Assembly: GCF_041734735.1 (NCBI RefSeq)
Contig: NC_134878.1
Coordinates: 19,868,702 to 19,932,701 of the forward strand
Reading direction: 5' to 3'
Origin: Babylonia areolata
Lineage: Eukaryota > Mollusca > Gastropoda > Neogastropoda > Buccinidae
DNA length: 64,000 nt
Every line of letters begins with the position of its first letter. The stretch's first letter is position 1. The notes below the pieces were generated by a model. The model ran no database searches and was not told where the DNA came from. It saw nothing but the letters and a program-made list of their open reading frames with translations. This document shows, one piece after another, positions 10,934-22,195 of this stretch. The position numbers and the translations under genes are program-made.

Positions 10934-13900
10934 TCATCCAGTAACTTCAGCACCTTTCTCCTGATTCATTTTCTGCAGGGTGTCTGCATACTGAAACTGG
11001 CAGCTGTTCTCATACTCGCTCATGTCCAGTGCAACAATGCAACTTTCTCGCACCACCCTTTCAGAATCTTTCAGGTAATTTTGGAGCTCTGTCACAGCTT
11101 CATCCGTGGCAATAGATCCCAGGGCTTCTGCACACTCGTGTCGCACCATGGGGTTTTCATGTTCATCAATAAGATTGGCCCTCAGCTGGGACACGCAGGC
11201 ATCACTCTGAATCTGGCCCAAGACGTAGGCTATTTCATGGCGAAACAATGCGCTCTTGCACTTCAGTCCTGCAACACAAAATGTCATTGGGTTATCAATA
11301 TAGGTTGGTCAGAAAACTGCACAGTCTCAGCAGTCTCAGTTTTCTTAAAACAGCTCTAGGGATCGGAAAGAATAAATGTAATAAATATCCCATGCTTTTA
11401 GGGGGTAAAAATACAATGTATTTTGCTGCTGTTGTTGATTCCCATGGTCAAAGAAGTTGCAATGAGCAGTGTCTCAATTTTATCTTCTTCTTCATTCATG
11501 GGTTGTCCCACTTTCACCTGTATGTACACGGGTGGGCTTTTACATGTACGACCATTTTCACGCTGCCATATGGGCAGCCAAACTCCCTTTAAGGGGTGTG
11601 CATGCTGGGTATGTGGGAGAGTAGTGGGGTAGTGAGGCTACTGAAAATAAAACTTCTTTATTTTCCTTCACTAATTGCAAATTAAGCCTTCTGAAATCAC
11701 TATTAAAAAGGTATTTGTCGTGCATGGCCCACACGAACTTTCGAGGGGTGACCACGTTTTTTCCTCTTTAAAAAGCACGGGTCATACATGACCCACACAA
11801 GTGTCCGTGTGTAGTTAAAACGCCACCTTTAATTACTCATTCACTAATTAATGATTTTTTTTCATTTTTTGGCAAAAGTTGACCTTTTAGGTGTAGGAAG
11901 CATTTCTGAAAATTCGTAGAAAAATATTAAGAATTGGCCGAGATATTTGCGTTTTTGTACCCTTCTGGGTTGTGTACGACCCACGATAGCTAGCAAAGGT
12001 TAAAGTTCACAGTTCTTTAATAGGCTTCAAAACAGTTTCTGTGAAAAGAACAGAACAAAAGGAAATCAAACAGGAGTGGGAGTGTTAGCAATACTGAATT
12101 AATTAATATTCAATATATCAACTGTCATTGTCCAGCTAAATGAGAACCTCACCATCAGCCAAAGCCAAAACTGAATCCTTTGATCCAATGTTCCTCAAGG
12201 TGAACATTGCTCGGTAACGCTGAAACAAAGGCAGCGATTCATCCAGAAGACTGGTCCTCAGAGCCTGCACATCAACGCTGGATGCTGGTGGGGCGGGATC
12301 CACCGAGGAGTACGGGTTGGGAAGCAAGCCAGCTTCCTCCTGACTGCGCTGCTTCTGCAGCCACGCTATCCTCTCCACCGCCAACTGGCACGTCTCTGCC
12401 ACCTGAAAATGGGAGTTCAACAAAGTGCTGACTTGACTGTCATGACATCCCCCTCTGTCCATCCATTCACTCAATCACAAATGCACACTGAATATAAACC
12501 CCTTCACTCAATTTACACACCCACACTTGCACATTGAATAAGAGGTGCAGGTATGCATTTTTTTCTTTAAGTGTCATGTGTGGTGTAACTGTAAGTGCCT
12601 ATCATGTGCCTGCCCTAATTAAAAAAATAAACTTTCAGTCAAACTACTTCTTTCTTTAAGACCAACATTGAATTATAAAGTTTTCAACTGCAATCTCAAC
12701 TGCATGCAGATGGCAAATATACTTGCCTCATATGTGAAGCTGCAGAACCACATATATGTATTACAATAGGAGATGACATAAATAGAAAAATATCATCCTG
12801 AAAATGGCGAAGATATAGATCTGTTAGTTCATATTCTTTGCTTAAAAGAATTACTGGTAATTACTGGCATTAGTGGCAAGAAGTGTACATAAAATGATAT
12901 TGTATTACCCTACAGTATAATTTCTATGAGAGTGTACATATACATCGATACAATATATCATATATGCATCACTTTATGCATGACAATAATATCATGATGC
13001 AAATTATTAACTGCACCATGTAAGAAAAAGCTTAACATGCTTGATAATATCATTGGAACACTAAACAAACAAACATTTACCTCAACAACGGAGTCCTGTG
13101 CATAGGTCTTGAGCAGATCTAAAACTTCAGGAGAACCAATGGCACCAAGGGCTTCCCCTGAAACAAGAACACTAAAATCAGTCATTAATGTCATGCACTT
13201 GAGATGATTTGTGTGACAGAAACAGCAAGCTTTTCAAAGTGTCTTGACAGCTCCTGAATGCTTGCCAGTGAAGAGTTTACCTAAGCCTGCCTTCACTGAT
13301 ATAACTCCTAACAATGGCATGCACACACTGTGAGTGAACGTAGTAAAAATCCAACAAGTGCTCTTCAAAAAGTTTAATTATTCTGGAATACTCAGTAAAT
13401 TAACTATCACCTTCAAAATGCCAAATGTTGTGAAGACAGTATTGCTATCATGAATAAACATGAATACAATCCTAATATGGAGTACTGCATGACTTGTGAC
13501 TAAATGCATTGACCAGCTCCTGGCCTAATCAGCAGATGAGCCCACACATGGCTTATGACACCACTGGTTGATTTCAGGGAAACTGAGTGCGAATATGAAT
13601 TGCACACACTGACTGGTCTGAGTCACTGATTGGTCTTGGAAACTTTGGTGACAGCACACATTTTGGACTTGTTCCAAAATGTATGCAGTCATAGATTTCA
13701 CTGATAGTTTAGTCAGAACACTCTGGATACTACAAATTCACTTTGTGGTTGGTTTTCTTTGTATGCTTGTTTGTGTTGTTACTTGTTAATAACTATTTTT
13801 TGTGAAAAATTCACATAACAAATGTGTGTGTGTGTGTGTGTGACATATATAAAACTATGAGAGATATAAACTAACATTGCTAAAGTAAAATTGTTGTTCA

Positions 13901-15507
13901 ACCAGCTTAAAATCCTATACATCCCATAATTTCAGAATGTTTTCAATAGCAAACTCTTTTTCTTTTCAGAAAAAAACCATAGTTTATGTACTTTGAGTTT
14001 GACAAAACATGTAGCCTGAAGATTTCTTTTTTGGCGATTCTATTTACAGTATACCCATTTTCACACACACACACACCCAAACCCCCCAAAAAAACCCTGG
14101 CAGAGGCCTTGCAGGAGATATATTTCTCTAGCAGTGAACTGGTTAACTAAAGGAAGAAAAAAATGCATACAATGTGTGTGTCAAGTGTGTGTGTGTGTGT
14201 GTGTGTATACGTGTGTGTCACTGTGTGTGTGCATATGATAAAAAAAATCGATATGTTGTGATATGACTATCAGTGGCAGACTGGTAAGGCTGTTCAGCCT
14301 ATATCTGGTCTTGATGGTCTTTTACAGTCTGCTCTAACCTTCCCTCTAAATTCTAACCCTAGTCTTTTGACTGTGGACTAGTCTGGCATGGCTAGACAGT
14401 GTGGCACTGGTGGAAAGCTAACACTGGGCAGTTCATATTATTTTTAGCACAGAATCCAGGCATTCAATGCTGGAGTGTTTGCCACATCAGAGACCAATTT
14501 ATTCCATGTTTCCAATACACTATTTGAGAAGAAGTGGTGGGGTTTTTGTTGTTGTTGTTGGTTGTTGTTGTTTTTTTGTGTGTGTATGTGTGTGTGTGTT
14601 TGTTTTCAGTTTATGATCATGTCCTCTTGTTAGACTCTTCCTATATAGTGGCTTCAAAACCTTGGTGTGTGTGTTTGTGTGGGTGTGTGGTGGGGGTAGC
14701 AATTGAAGCAAGTTCTAGCAATGTATAGAATCATACTCAGTAAGTTTACAGGTCTCTTCTTCCATGTGACAACCAACATCAGTTCCACAAGAAATACTGA
14801 TGGACAAACTGTTGTACAACATTAAAATATTAACACAAGAAAGTCTAGCTTCAGTAAACGAGTTAGACTGTATGGAATCAACTGCCACTGCATTTAAAAC
14901 AAGCACCATCAACTAACTCATTCAAGAATCAACTGGACTACAAAATTCTCAACTATTTTCAAATAGTTTGATGAATAAATAAAATGTAAATGATTCATGA
15001 AGCGCCGAACCTTGACCAAAGTATGTAACAGAATGTGTCATGAGATCAAAGAAGGGACTGTTTATAAGGTTCATAGCTTGTTTTTGTCCCTAAACAACAA
15101 CAACTACTACTACTACTAGTACTACTATCATTGTATCAATATGCTGATGAAACTGACATCGCCCACAATAATATTATAGGTCGAATTTTATAATCTACTT
15201 TTCAGTCAGATGTCAAATAGTACAAACCTGCTTCATGACGGACCATCGGCTCTTGCGTCTTGTCTTCTAGAACAGTGATCAATGATGGAATGGCATATTT
15301 ATCTTGCATTTGGCCCAGACAATAGGCTAACTCGTGTTTAAGTAACGCCGACTCGTCATCAAAACACGACGCAATGATGTCGATGGCTTCATTTCCACCA
15401 AGATTTTTCAGCGTGAACAATGAACGAAAACGGTCTTTCAGTGGCTTGCCCTTATCCTGTAAGACTTTGCCAATTTCTCTGATGGATTCTTTTTGTGTTG
15501 TCGTCAT
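10934..15507 (-). CDS. DOHH: Deoxyhypusine hydroxylase
   Basis: Four exons on -: 15507-15228, 13157-13081, 12402-12153 and 11268-10934 give 313 residues (human 302), all with GT-AG introns and clean phase joins. DOHH is a di-iron HEAT-repeat enzyme that hydroxylates deoxyhypusine on eIF5A, the last step of hypusine formation, in the cytosol. The four His-Glu iron-binding pairs are all present: [10 protein letters not shown] (H58/E59), RHEAGEALG (H91/E92), [10 protein letters not shown] (H213/E214) and RHECAEALG (H246/E247). The two halves repeat each other as in the family ([13 protein letters not shown] versus [12 protein letters not shown]). The start is the ATG at 15507; the frame upstream has no other ATG. 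Introns hold repeats: a piggyBac-like fragment in intron 3, and GT runs plus a probable element end in intron 1. Confidence 0.97.
11500..11611. repeat. Fragment of a dispersed repeat, related to 26690-26800
   Basis: Shares the string GCAGCCAxACTCC followed by GGGTGTGC-TGCTGGGTATG with the repeat in C9orf72 intron 7. It is cut off where the P2-like element begins. Confidence 0.5.
11612..11999. mobile_element. P2-family piggyBac-like element, left-truncated (P3)
   Basis: Closely similar base for base to 6324-6707 of P2, including three copies of the GGGTC/GACCC palindrome. The right end is CGATAGCTAGCAAAGG followed by TTAA (12000-12003). The left end is missing; the homology starts abruptly at a dispersed-repeat fragment. 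It sits in DOHH intron 3. Confidence 0.75.
13160..15225. repeat. DOHH intron 1 with GT runs and a probable piggyBac-like right end
   Basis: (GT)n near 13822-13842, 14170-14232 and 14575-14690. At about 14090-14142 the sequence ACCCTGGCAG...CTAGCAGTGAACTGG runs into TTAA (14143-14146). This resembles the right end of P1 (ACCCTGGCAA...CTGGCAGCGAAAGGG-TTAA), so a relict end is likely. Its left end was not found. Confidence 0.45.
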
Positions 15508-17551
15508 GATGGTCACTGTATCAGAAAAATCGTTACAACAATCCAAAGATCATTCAGACGTGCCGACAACCATGTGTTCAACTCGCAGAGTTGCACAACA
15601 CGGACTTAAGGAGTGTTTAGTAATTGATTTTGATATTCGTTATCACTTTCATAATTTCGGTTCTTTATACTCTGTAGAGACTCATACCAAAAAGAAAGAA
15701 AAGGGCTATATATCAGCTAAAAGTAATATTACAAACTGATTGCCAAGTTTTGGGAACGAAGTTCTTTTTCATTTTAGTCGTTCATACCAAAAAATAATCT
15801 CCCTTCGAGGGGACCTTTTGAATCTCCGTGAGGGCCGAAAGGAGATCTTAGGTTCAGAACAAGAACCAGAGAACTGTCCATGTTCATCACAGGGTAGGGA
15901 AAAAAGTTAACCAAACTGCCCAAGTGTGTCAGACAGATTGAAACTGAAAACAGATGGTGCAGTGTGAAAAAGAATCTCTTGTATACTTTCCATTCTCCTC
16001 CAATGAAATGGTTAATAATGCAGTGGCAAGCTAAAATAGCAGCCTGGCACAGGTGACTTGTCACACTCGAAGGACCCAGACGAGGCACACTGTCGCAATG
16101 AATTATTATCTGTCACAAGTGTCAGCAGCAGTGTATTGTGAGTATTATCTTATACTGGCAGTCCTTTGTGTTTGGAAAAAAACAGGAAATGGCATGTTGA
16201 CATAATTTCATATTTCAGTTCATCGCACCAGCGATCCAGCATCAGACAGCTGATAACAGCAGACTGCTGAGCTGTGCAAAGATCCAAATGCCAAGCAATG
16301 TAATCATTCATTCTTCATGTATATCATAAAAAAGAAACGCCTTTTAGTATTTCATACCAACCTTGCCAGGTAAACATATTATTCAATATTTGAATTATCA
16401 AAGTGTGCTGCAAATTGCTTCAATGCAAACTTCCTTAACAATAAAAAAAAAAAAAAGAGAAAAAAAAGACTGAAGCATTATTCTTCTACCTACTTGTGCA
16501 AGTTAGTTTTGAAAATGTTAAGAACTGTGTGAGTTGTAATGAGTGTTGAATAAACTGTTTTATATGAAAAAAAAGATGTCCAGCCAAATGGCAATGCCTT
16601 CATCTGGTGTGTCTGTGTCATCAGTGGTGGCTGAGTCTAGAAACGAACATTTTGTATTTGATCAGCCTTTATTGTAGTTTAAACTTTTAATGGCCATTTC
16701 CTTAAGTTTTACTGTGAGTGAGATTATTTGTAGTACAAGTGGAAAATCCAAATCAAGGGGAAAAGGGAGGAGTGTGAGGGATGGGGAAGAGGATCTGGCA
16801 TGAGAGGTTATAAATATAAGACATTGCATGTTCTAGCATTATAATTGAAATGATTATTCAGAATGTATTTATTTTCACTGGTGGTTTGTTTGTTTGTTTG
16901 TTGTTGTTGTTGTTGTTTTTTTTTTGGGGGGGGTTGCTTTTTTTTTTTTTTTTTTTTGTTGTTGTTGTTGTTGTTGTTGTTGTTTTTTGTTTGTTTGTTT
17001 TGGGGTTGTTTTTTTTAACAATTCGGTTTTGATTGAAAGAAAATGGCATACTCATACTGATCTCGCACAGGTAATTACCCTGTTCATTTAACATAATAAA
17101 AGATTTTAATTCTTACAATTAGAAGAAAACAATTCAGAAAGATACTGTTTACTACTGTAGTGTTATTGTTGTTTTTAATATAAAAAAAATTCAACATTCT
17201 TGAATCAAGATTCAAGATGTCGAGTGAATTTAGCACATTCTGTCCAGTCACAGACTGTCATCTGAAAAATTGCACTCTTTACAGTCGCACAGTACAGGAC
17301 TAGCATATAATTATGAATAAAGTACTCTGTTGTTTGTGCTTGTCCAGGTGCATATATACATGTATAGCAAACTGCCTGTATGCTTTTTTTGTGCTGGAGA
17401 GTAGAGTACATATTGATGCACTGTAATCTTGGAACATTTTTAATAAATTACAATGATGGATTTGATTTTCATCTAATCAACTCATTGACTGATCAGGTAA
17501 GTGAATGATTTATTGCTGCTTTTTTGCCAGAGCCATTTTAATAGAGTGCCG
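15508..17551. other. Space between DOHH and the divergent small membrane-protein gene
   Basis: Probably contains the DOHH promoter next to 15507 and upstream non-coding exon(s) of the plus-strand gene, which I cannot place. It contains an A-run (16443-16458) and a GTT/T/G low-complexity block (16885-17015). Confidence 0.45.
16885..17015. repeat. GTT/T-rich low-complexity block
   Basis: Runs of GTTT, GTT, G and T. The poly-valine/phenylalanine frames here are artefacts. Confidence 0.85.
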
Positions 17552-17690
17552 ATGAGCAAGATACTGGCAAGTGAGCATCAGTATTCACTGACTGTCTTCC
17601 CCAATCGACCAACCGGCTCAATGAGGGGAGACTGGGGATCGCAGGTATACTGTTTCATTTTTATACGCATTTATGTGTTAGAGAGAGTGA

Positions 17691-17733
<43 letters not shown>

Positions 17734-19484
17734 GTATATATATTTGTATTTCTTTTTATTACAACAGATTTCTCTGTGTGAAATTCGGGCTTGTTTCCCC
17801 AGGGAGAGCGCATCGCTACACCACAGCACCACCCATTTTTTTGTGTTTTTTCCTGCGTACGGTTTTATTTGTTTTTCCTATCGAAGTAGGTTTTTTTACA
17901 GAATTTTGCCAGGAACAACCCTTTTGTTGCCGTGGGTTCTTTTTCATGCGCTAAGTGCATGCCGCACATGGGACCTTGGTTTATTGTCTCATCTGAATAG
18001 AGAGAGAGAGAGATTTATAGACAAATTTTTTTTAAACAAATTTTCTTAATTTTTTGGTATTAGATATTTTGATTTTTCTAGTAATAAGTATTACAAACTT
18101 CATAACATGTATTTCCAGAATTCTTTTTAAGCTCTAGTCTCCGGGGAAAGTGTGTAGAATTCTTAGTTGTATGTTTGTGGATAGTTTAGAAATGAGACTA
18201 ATAGAGTTATTTATATTAAATTAAATATCACACTATATTTCAGTCTGGGAAGAAACAAAACAAAAAAAGACAAAACAAAACAAAAAAGACTTGTGATGAT
18301 TTATGTGAGAGAGAGCTATCTGTGACAGTTCAAAAGTATACAAGTGTCTGGGCCAACACAGAAAACATCACTCAAGATACCAACAGACCAAGTGACTAAA
18401 GCAGTTTTGCACCATTGCTATGCAGTGCTACGGATTCCAGTTTTCTGAGATTAGCGGAGACATGCCTTTTTTTTCCTCTTGTAAATGTCTGGTTTTGAAC
18501 AGATTTGTAAATTGGTTCTTCAGCCAACTGTAAGCATAACAAAGATTGTTTTTCTCAGAGGTACAGGGTAGGTTATAGCACTGTGTAAACAACATGAAGT
18601 ATAGTCATTAAAGGACTGGCTACCTAGTGGGTGGTTTTCTGGTTTAGGAAGAGAAAAGATCCCTAGTCTGTGGTTAGAATTATGCATTGACTTGTTTTTG
18701 TGTTTTATGCCTTTCCATTGACCTAAGTTGGTGTTCTGGGTGCTAGTCTTTCAGATGAGGTAATAAAGTGAGGCAGGTGGAATTGTGAAGAAAGCACTCA
18801 GTGGATGAAAACAAGCAACAAGCAGAAAACACACAGCTGTGGTGTTTCATTGTTCTATCTGTCAGAGGGGGAAAAAAAAAAAAAATATATATATATATAT
18901 TGCATATTTATAGATCCTGTCTGTGTTTCAGGCTGCTGTCATGTCTTTTTCTTTGCTGCTGCCTAGTGTCTGTGACTGTCTAGCTTACTGTCTTCTTTTT
19001 TTCTCATTCCCGTCTTGTCACCTGTTTGTCTCTCTCTGTGTAAAGTGTATCATTAGTGGTATGTATAGATTGTTTCCCAGTCCCTGCTTCAGTTCAGTGA
19101 CTTTGATTTTGATGTGTGGATGTAGCATGGTTCAAGTAACAGTTTATTTGATTGCTTGGCTGAAGTTGGTTGTTAGTCTGTTCCATTGTATCTTTTTTTT
19201 TAATGAATATTTTCTAATCTTGTCATTGAGTATTGAATCTGTGTTGACAGGTGGCGAATCGAGAGGCGCTTATCTTCCTCTGCATTAATTATGCATTCTT
19301 CTCTATCGTCGTGCTGTCGTTCATCCTTTTCATGATCATCCTGACCCACACGTCATCATCACAGGATGACCTTTTGACTTCCATGGCTATTATGGCCATG
19401 TGCTTCGTCCTGATTGACCTGATTGTGGCCAATTTCCTTGTGCAAACCATGCATATGAACATGGAAGTCAAACTGATCTTATGA
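17552..19484 (+). CDS. Small two-pass membrane protein, family not recognised
   Basis: Two coding exons, 17552-17644 and 19251-19484, join in phase 0 (CGCAG|GTATAC donor, TTGACAG acceptor) to give 108 residues starting MSKILASEHQYS. The first exon follows a plausible acceptor (CTTTTTTGCCAG at 17530), so an upstream exon, at least 5' UTR, exists. Residues about 38-61 (ALIFLCINYAFFSIVVLSFI) and 75-96 (MAIMAMCFVLIDLIVANFLV) are clear hydrophobic spans joined by a short polar loop (THTSSSQDD). The tail MHMNMEVKLIL is short. The N-terminal 30 residues are polar, with no signal peptide. I do not recognise the family and give no function. The clean splice, the codon-like sequence and the matching phase argue for a real gene. 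The stop is 446 bp before the C9orf72 start with no poly(A) signal seen between, so the transcripts may overlap. Confidence 0.7.
17692..17735. repeat. CA/TA microsatellite
   Basis: (CA)n followed by (TA)n just inside the intron of the small membrane-protein gene. Confidence 0.9.
17770..18000 (+). repeat. Dispersed repeat family R1, copy 1
   Basis: Shares GTGGGTTCTTTT and GTGCA/TGC-rich blocks, then CTCATC-GAATG, with 39400-39530 (+) and, on the opposite strand, about 54400-54545. Three diverged copies in 64 kb indicate an abundant interspersed repeat. No coding capacity was seen. Confidence 0.6.
18001..19250. other. Intron of the small membrane-protein gene, nothing further recognised
   Basis: AT-rich, with A-rich runs (18255-18290) and a poly-A/TA stretch (18870-18900). 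No exon evidence. Confidence 0.5.
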
Positions 19485-19930
19485 ACAGGTGCCTTCACTG
19501 GGGAGTCCTTATCTTATGAATTTGGGAAACCTGATATGACATTACTTGCTCAACCTATCTTTCAGTGACTTCATTATATGTTAGCATCTCCTTGTGCTAA
19601 ATTGATGATGTCAGTCTTTTATTCATACAGTGGCTGACATATTTGACTTAGGAGACTAGCAAGCAGCCCTTATGTGTATTTTGTATGATATACACAGTGT
19701 TGCTCATTCTCATTAAGTCAACTCTTCAAAGATGCGCTTGTACCTCATCTTTGCTGGGATGAGTTTGTGGTCCTAATTAATGTAAAACTGTATGAGGAAT
19801 ACAAACAGTAGAGCTTCATAATACAAGCTTGTTCTCTTTTATTTTGGGCTTGAATCAGCCATACATAATTGGTAACTCTGTGTCTAGACATACATTAGCC
19901 CAGTATTGACTCAAACCAAATGATACAGCC
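19485..19930. other. Short gap before C9orf72
   Basis: 446 bp with no AATAAA or ATTAAA on + that I can find. It must contain the 3' UTR of the upstream gene and the C9orf72 5' UTR or promoter, or belong to a shared transcript. Confidence 0.5.
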
Positions 19931-22147
19931 ATGAACGGTGAAAAGAATATCCGCCACCTTGACCTTTCCTCTGGAAGGTCCAACCTGGGTGTGGTGGACA
20001 TGTCTAAATCGGGGCACTCTGAATTGGACGGACACAGTGGTGTTCCCATGAGTCCCAGCTCTGCCTATGCTCAGAAGATGCTGGTGGGCCTACCTCACTG
20101 CTTTCTGAATGCCATCGTCTTTTGCCACTGGGACAACATCCTGGGCCCTCGTCTGGAGCACGTGTGGTACATCCAGGACCGGCCAGAGCCCCACCTCAAC
20201 ATCCTTCGCTTCATCACCAGCCAGGTGCTCAGCGGGGAAATCTGCCGCGAGCTCAACACGAGCTGTGTGGACTTCAAGTTCTTTGACATTCCGGACAAAG
20301 GTATTGTGATTCCCTCCTTTGTGTTTTCGGCGAGGAGGGGAACAGATCTGGGTCTTCACGCACTGGCCTTGGTGATTCCCGACTCTGAACTGAACCTGTT
20401 TCTACAAGTCAGTGCCATCATGCAGACCTGGTGCAGCAGAATCATTTCCAAGTTCAGGGTGCTCCTGGAAAAGGTGGGGGCAGGACTGCAGCTGTAAACG
20501 TTTTCTGTTTTGTGGCACAGGTTTTTGTTTATCGCAGTTTTCAAGTTGAAAAGTCACTTTGGATAACAAGGTGCACCATGTTATTGGAAAAAAAAACAAC
20601 CCAAATGTATCCAAACTTTGGGTTGTGTTTCACAAGGAAGTTTTATATTAGAATATTATCTAACATTGATGCAAAAGTCAAACCAAAGTAGACAGTGCAC
20701 ACATGATACAGTGGCAAAGAAACATGAATGAGAGTACTGGTATAATGAAAGACGGAATAGAATCTACACTTGATAACTGCAAAATTCATCAGTATGAAAT
20801 CCAGTAAGTATCCAGTTCCATGTATTACCAGGTCAAATGATCACTGTTTTCATGTGATATTCAGACTATTCTTGATTTTAAATCTGTGTGAGAACAGCCC
20901 TTGAATGTTGGCATTAATATCACAGTCAGCATTGCATAATTAATGAATTGCCATCAGAAAGTCTTTGCAACTATTGTGCATCGCTAAGAATTACTATGTT
21001 AATTTTCTTAAGTGTGATTTATGTTCTCATGGATATATAGCTGAATTTGTACATTATGTGCCCAATAGTGTGTGAAATTGCAATCATTGTTGAGTATGGA
21101 AGGGAAACATAGCCTGTGGGACTAAAATGAATGCAGGAAAGAACTCAATACATGTTTGAATGTCATGACACACTGACTGTTGATCTTAAACATGTATATG
21201 AGTTGAACAGGAAGGTACCATAACGAATTTGGTTATAGGATGATAAAGCAACCTGGTCAGAAATCAAGCAAAATATACTTTGTAACCCCCAAAGTTATAC
21301 TGATACAATGGAATATTCATTATTAGTCTAATACAGTAATAGTCTGGATTATCTTCCACCACTTCTGCACCCATGGCTTTTTTATTTTTTATCTTTAAAC
21401 TACAGACAGCAATAGTCCATTCTCTACAGGTTCAACTAGCTTCATCAGTTACGTGTTACTTTGTCTGTCAACCTCCATGCTTTTCTCTCTGGTTCTGTTC
21501 ATGTTAGTCCCCTGCCTCCCCTCTCATCTGTCTGATTCTTGTTCTCTTGTTTGTTACTTATCTGGTTCCCTGAAAGTGAAATGATTTGCCTTTTATATCA
21601 TAATTCATTATAGAATGAAAACGATAACATTTTTGTCACCATGTTCATTTTCAGAGAGATTTCAGTGAAGAAGACATGCAGTCTGTCTCTGACTGGTTGT
21701 TCACCTTCCTTCAGATGTTGTCATCCTTGCAAGAGGCCAGACTTCCTGACACAATACATGTGGGTTTTTATTGTTGGAGATATTTTTGACCTTGTTGATG
21801 AAATGATTTAGATTCAAAGATTTTAAGGATTATGATGATATAAAAATTTCAGCAGTACACACTAACATAAATGATAATCCAGTGAAGCCTTAACAATGTA
21901 AAAATAAGTACTGCTTAAAACTGAAAGGCATTCAAGACATCATACATGGCATGTGTTTTAATTTCAGTGCTGGTCTTTCATTTAAAATGTTAAATGCAAA
22001 CAGTTCATTGTATATTCAAACAAATTCAATATTAGTGTAATCATGCTTCACGCTGAAAATTCACCCATGTTTTCAAAGAGAATTTTACTTTTTAGGAACA
22101 GTCTGACATGCATGATACGTATGATAAACTTGTTCTACTTTTTACAG

Positions 22148-22195
<48 letters not shown>

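Noticed and set aside
10736-11359. 207-codon frame on + with a hydrophobic start
   Set aside because: It lies antisense to the DOHH last exon, whose reading and iron ligands are certain. The start is intergenic AT-rich sequence.
19485-19930. GGGGCC hexanucleotide repeat as in human C9orf72 intron 1
   Set aside because: No GGGGCC run upstream of or within the gene in this window.
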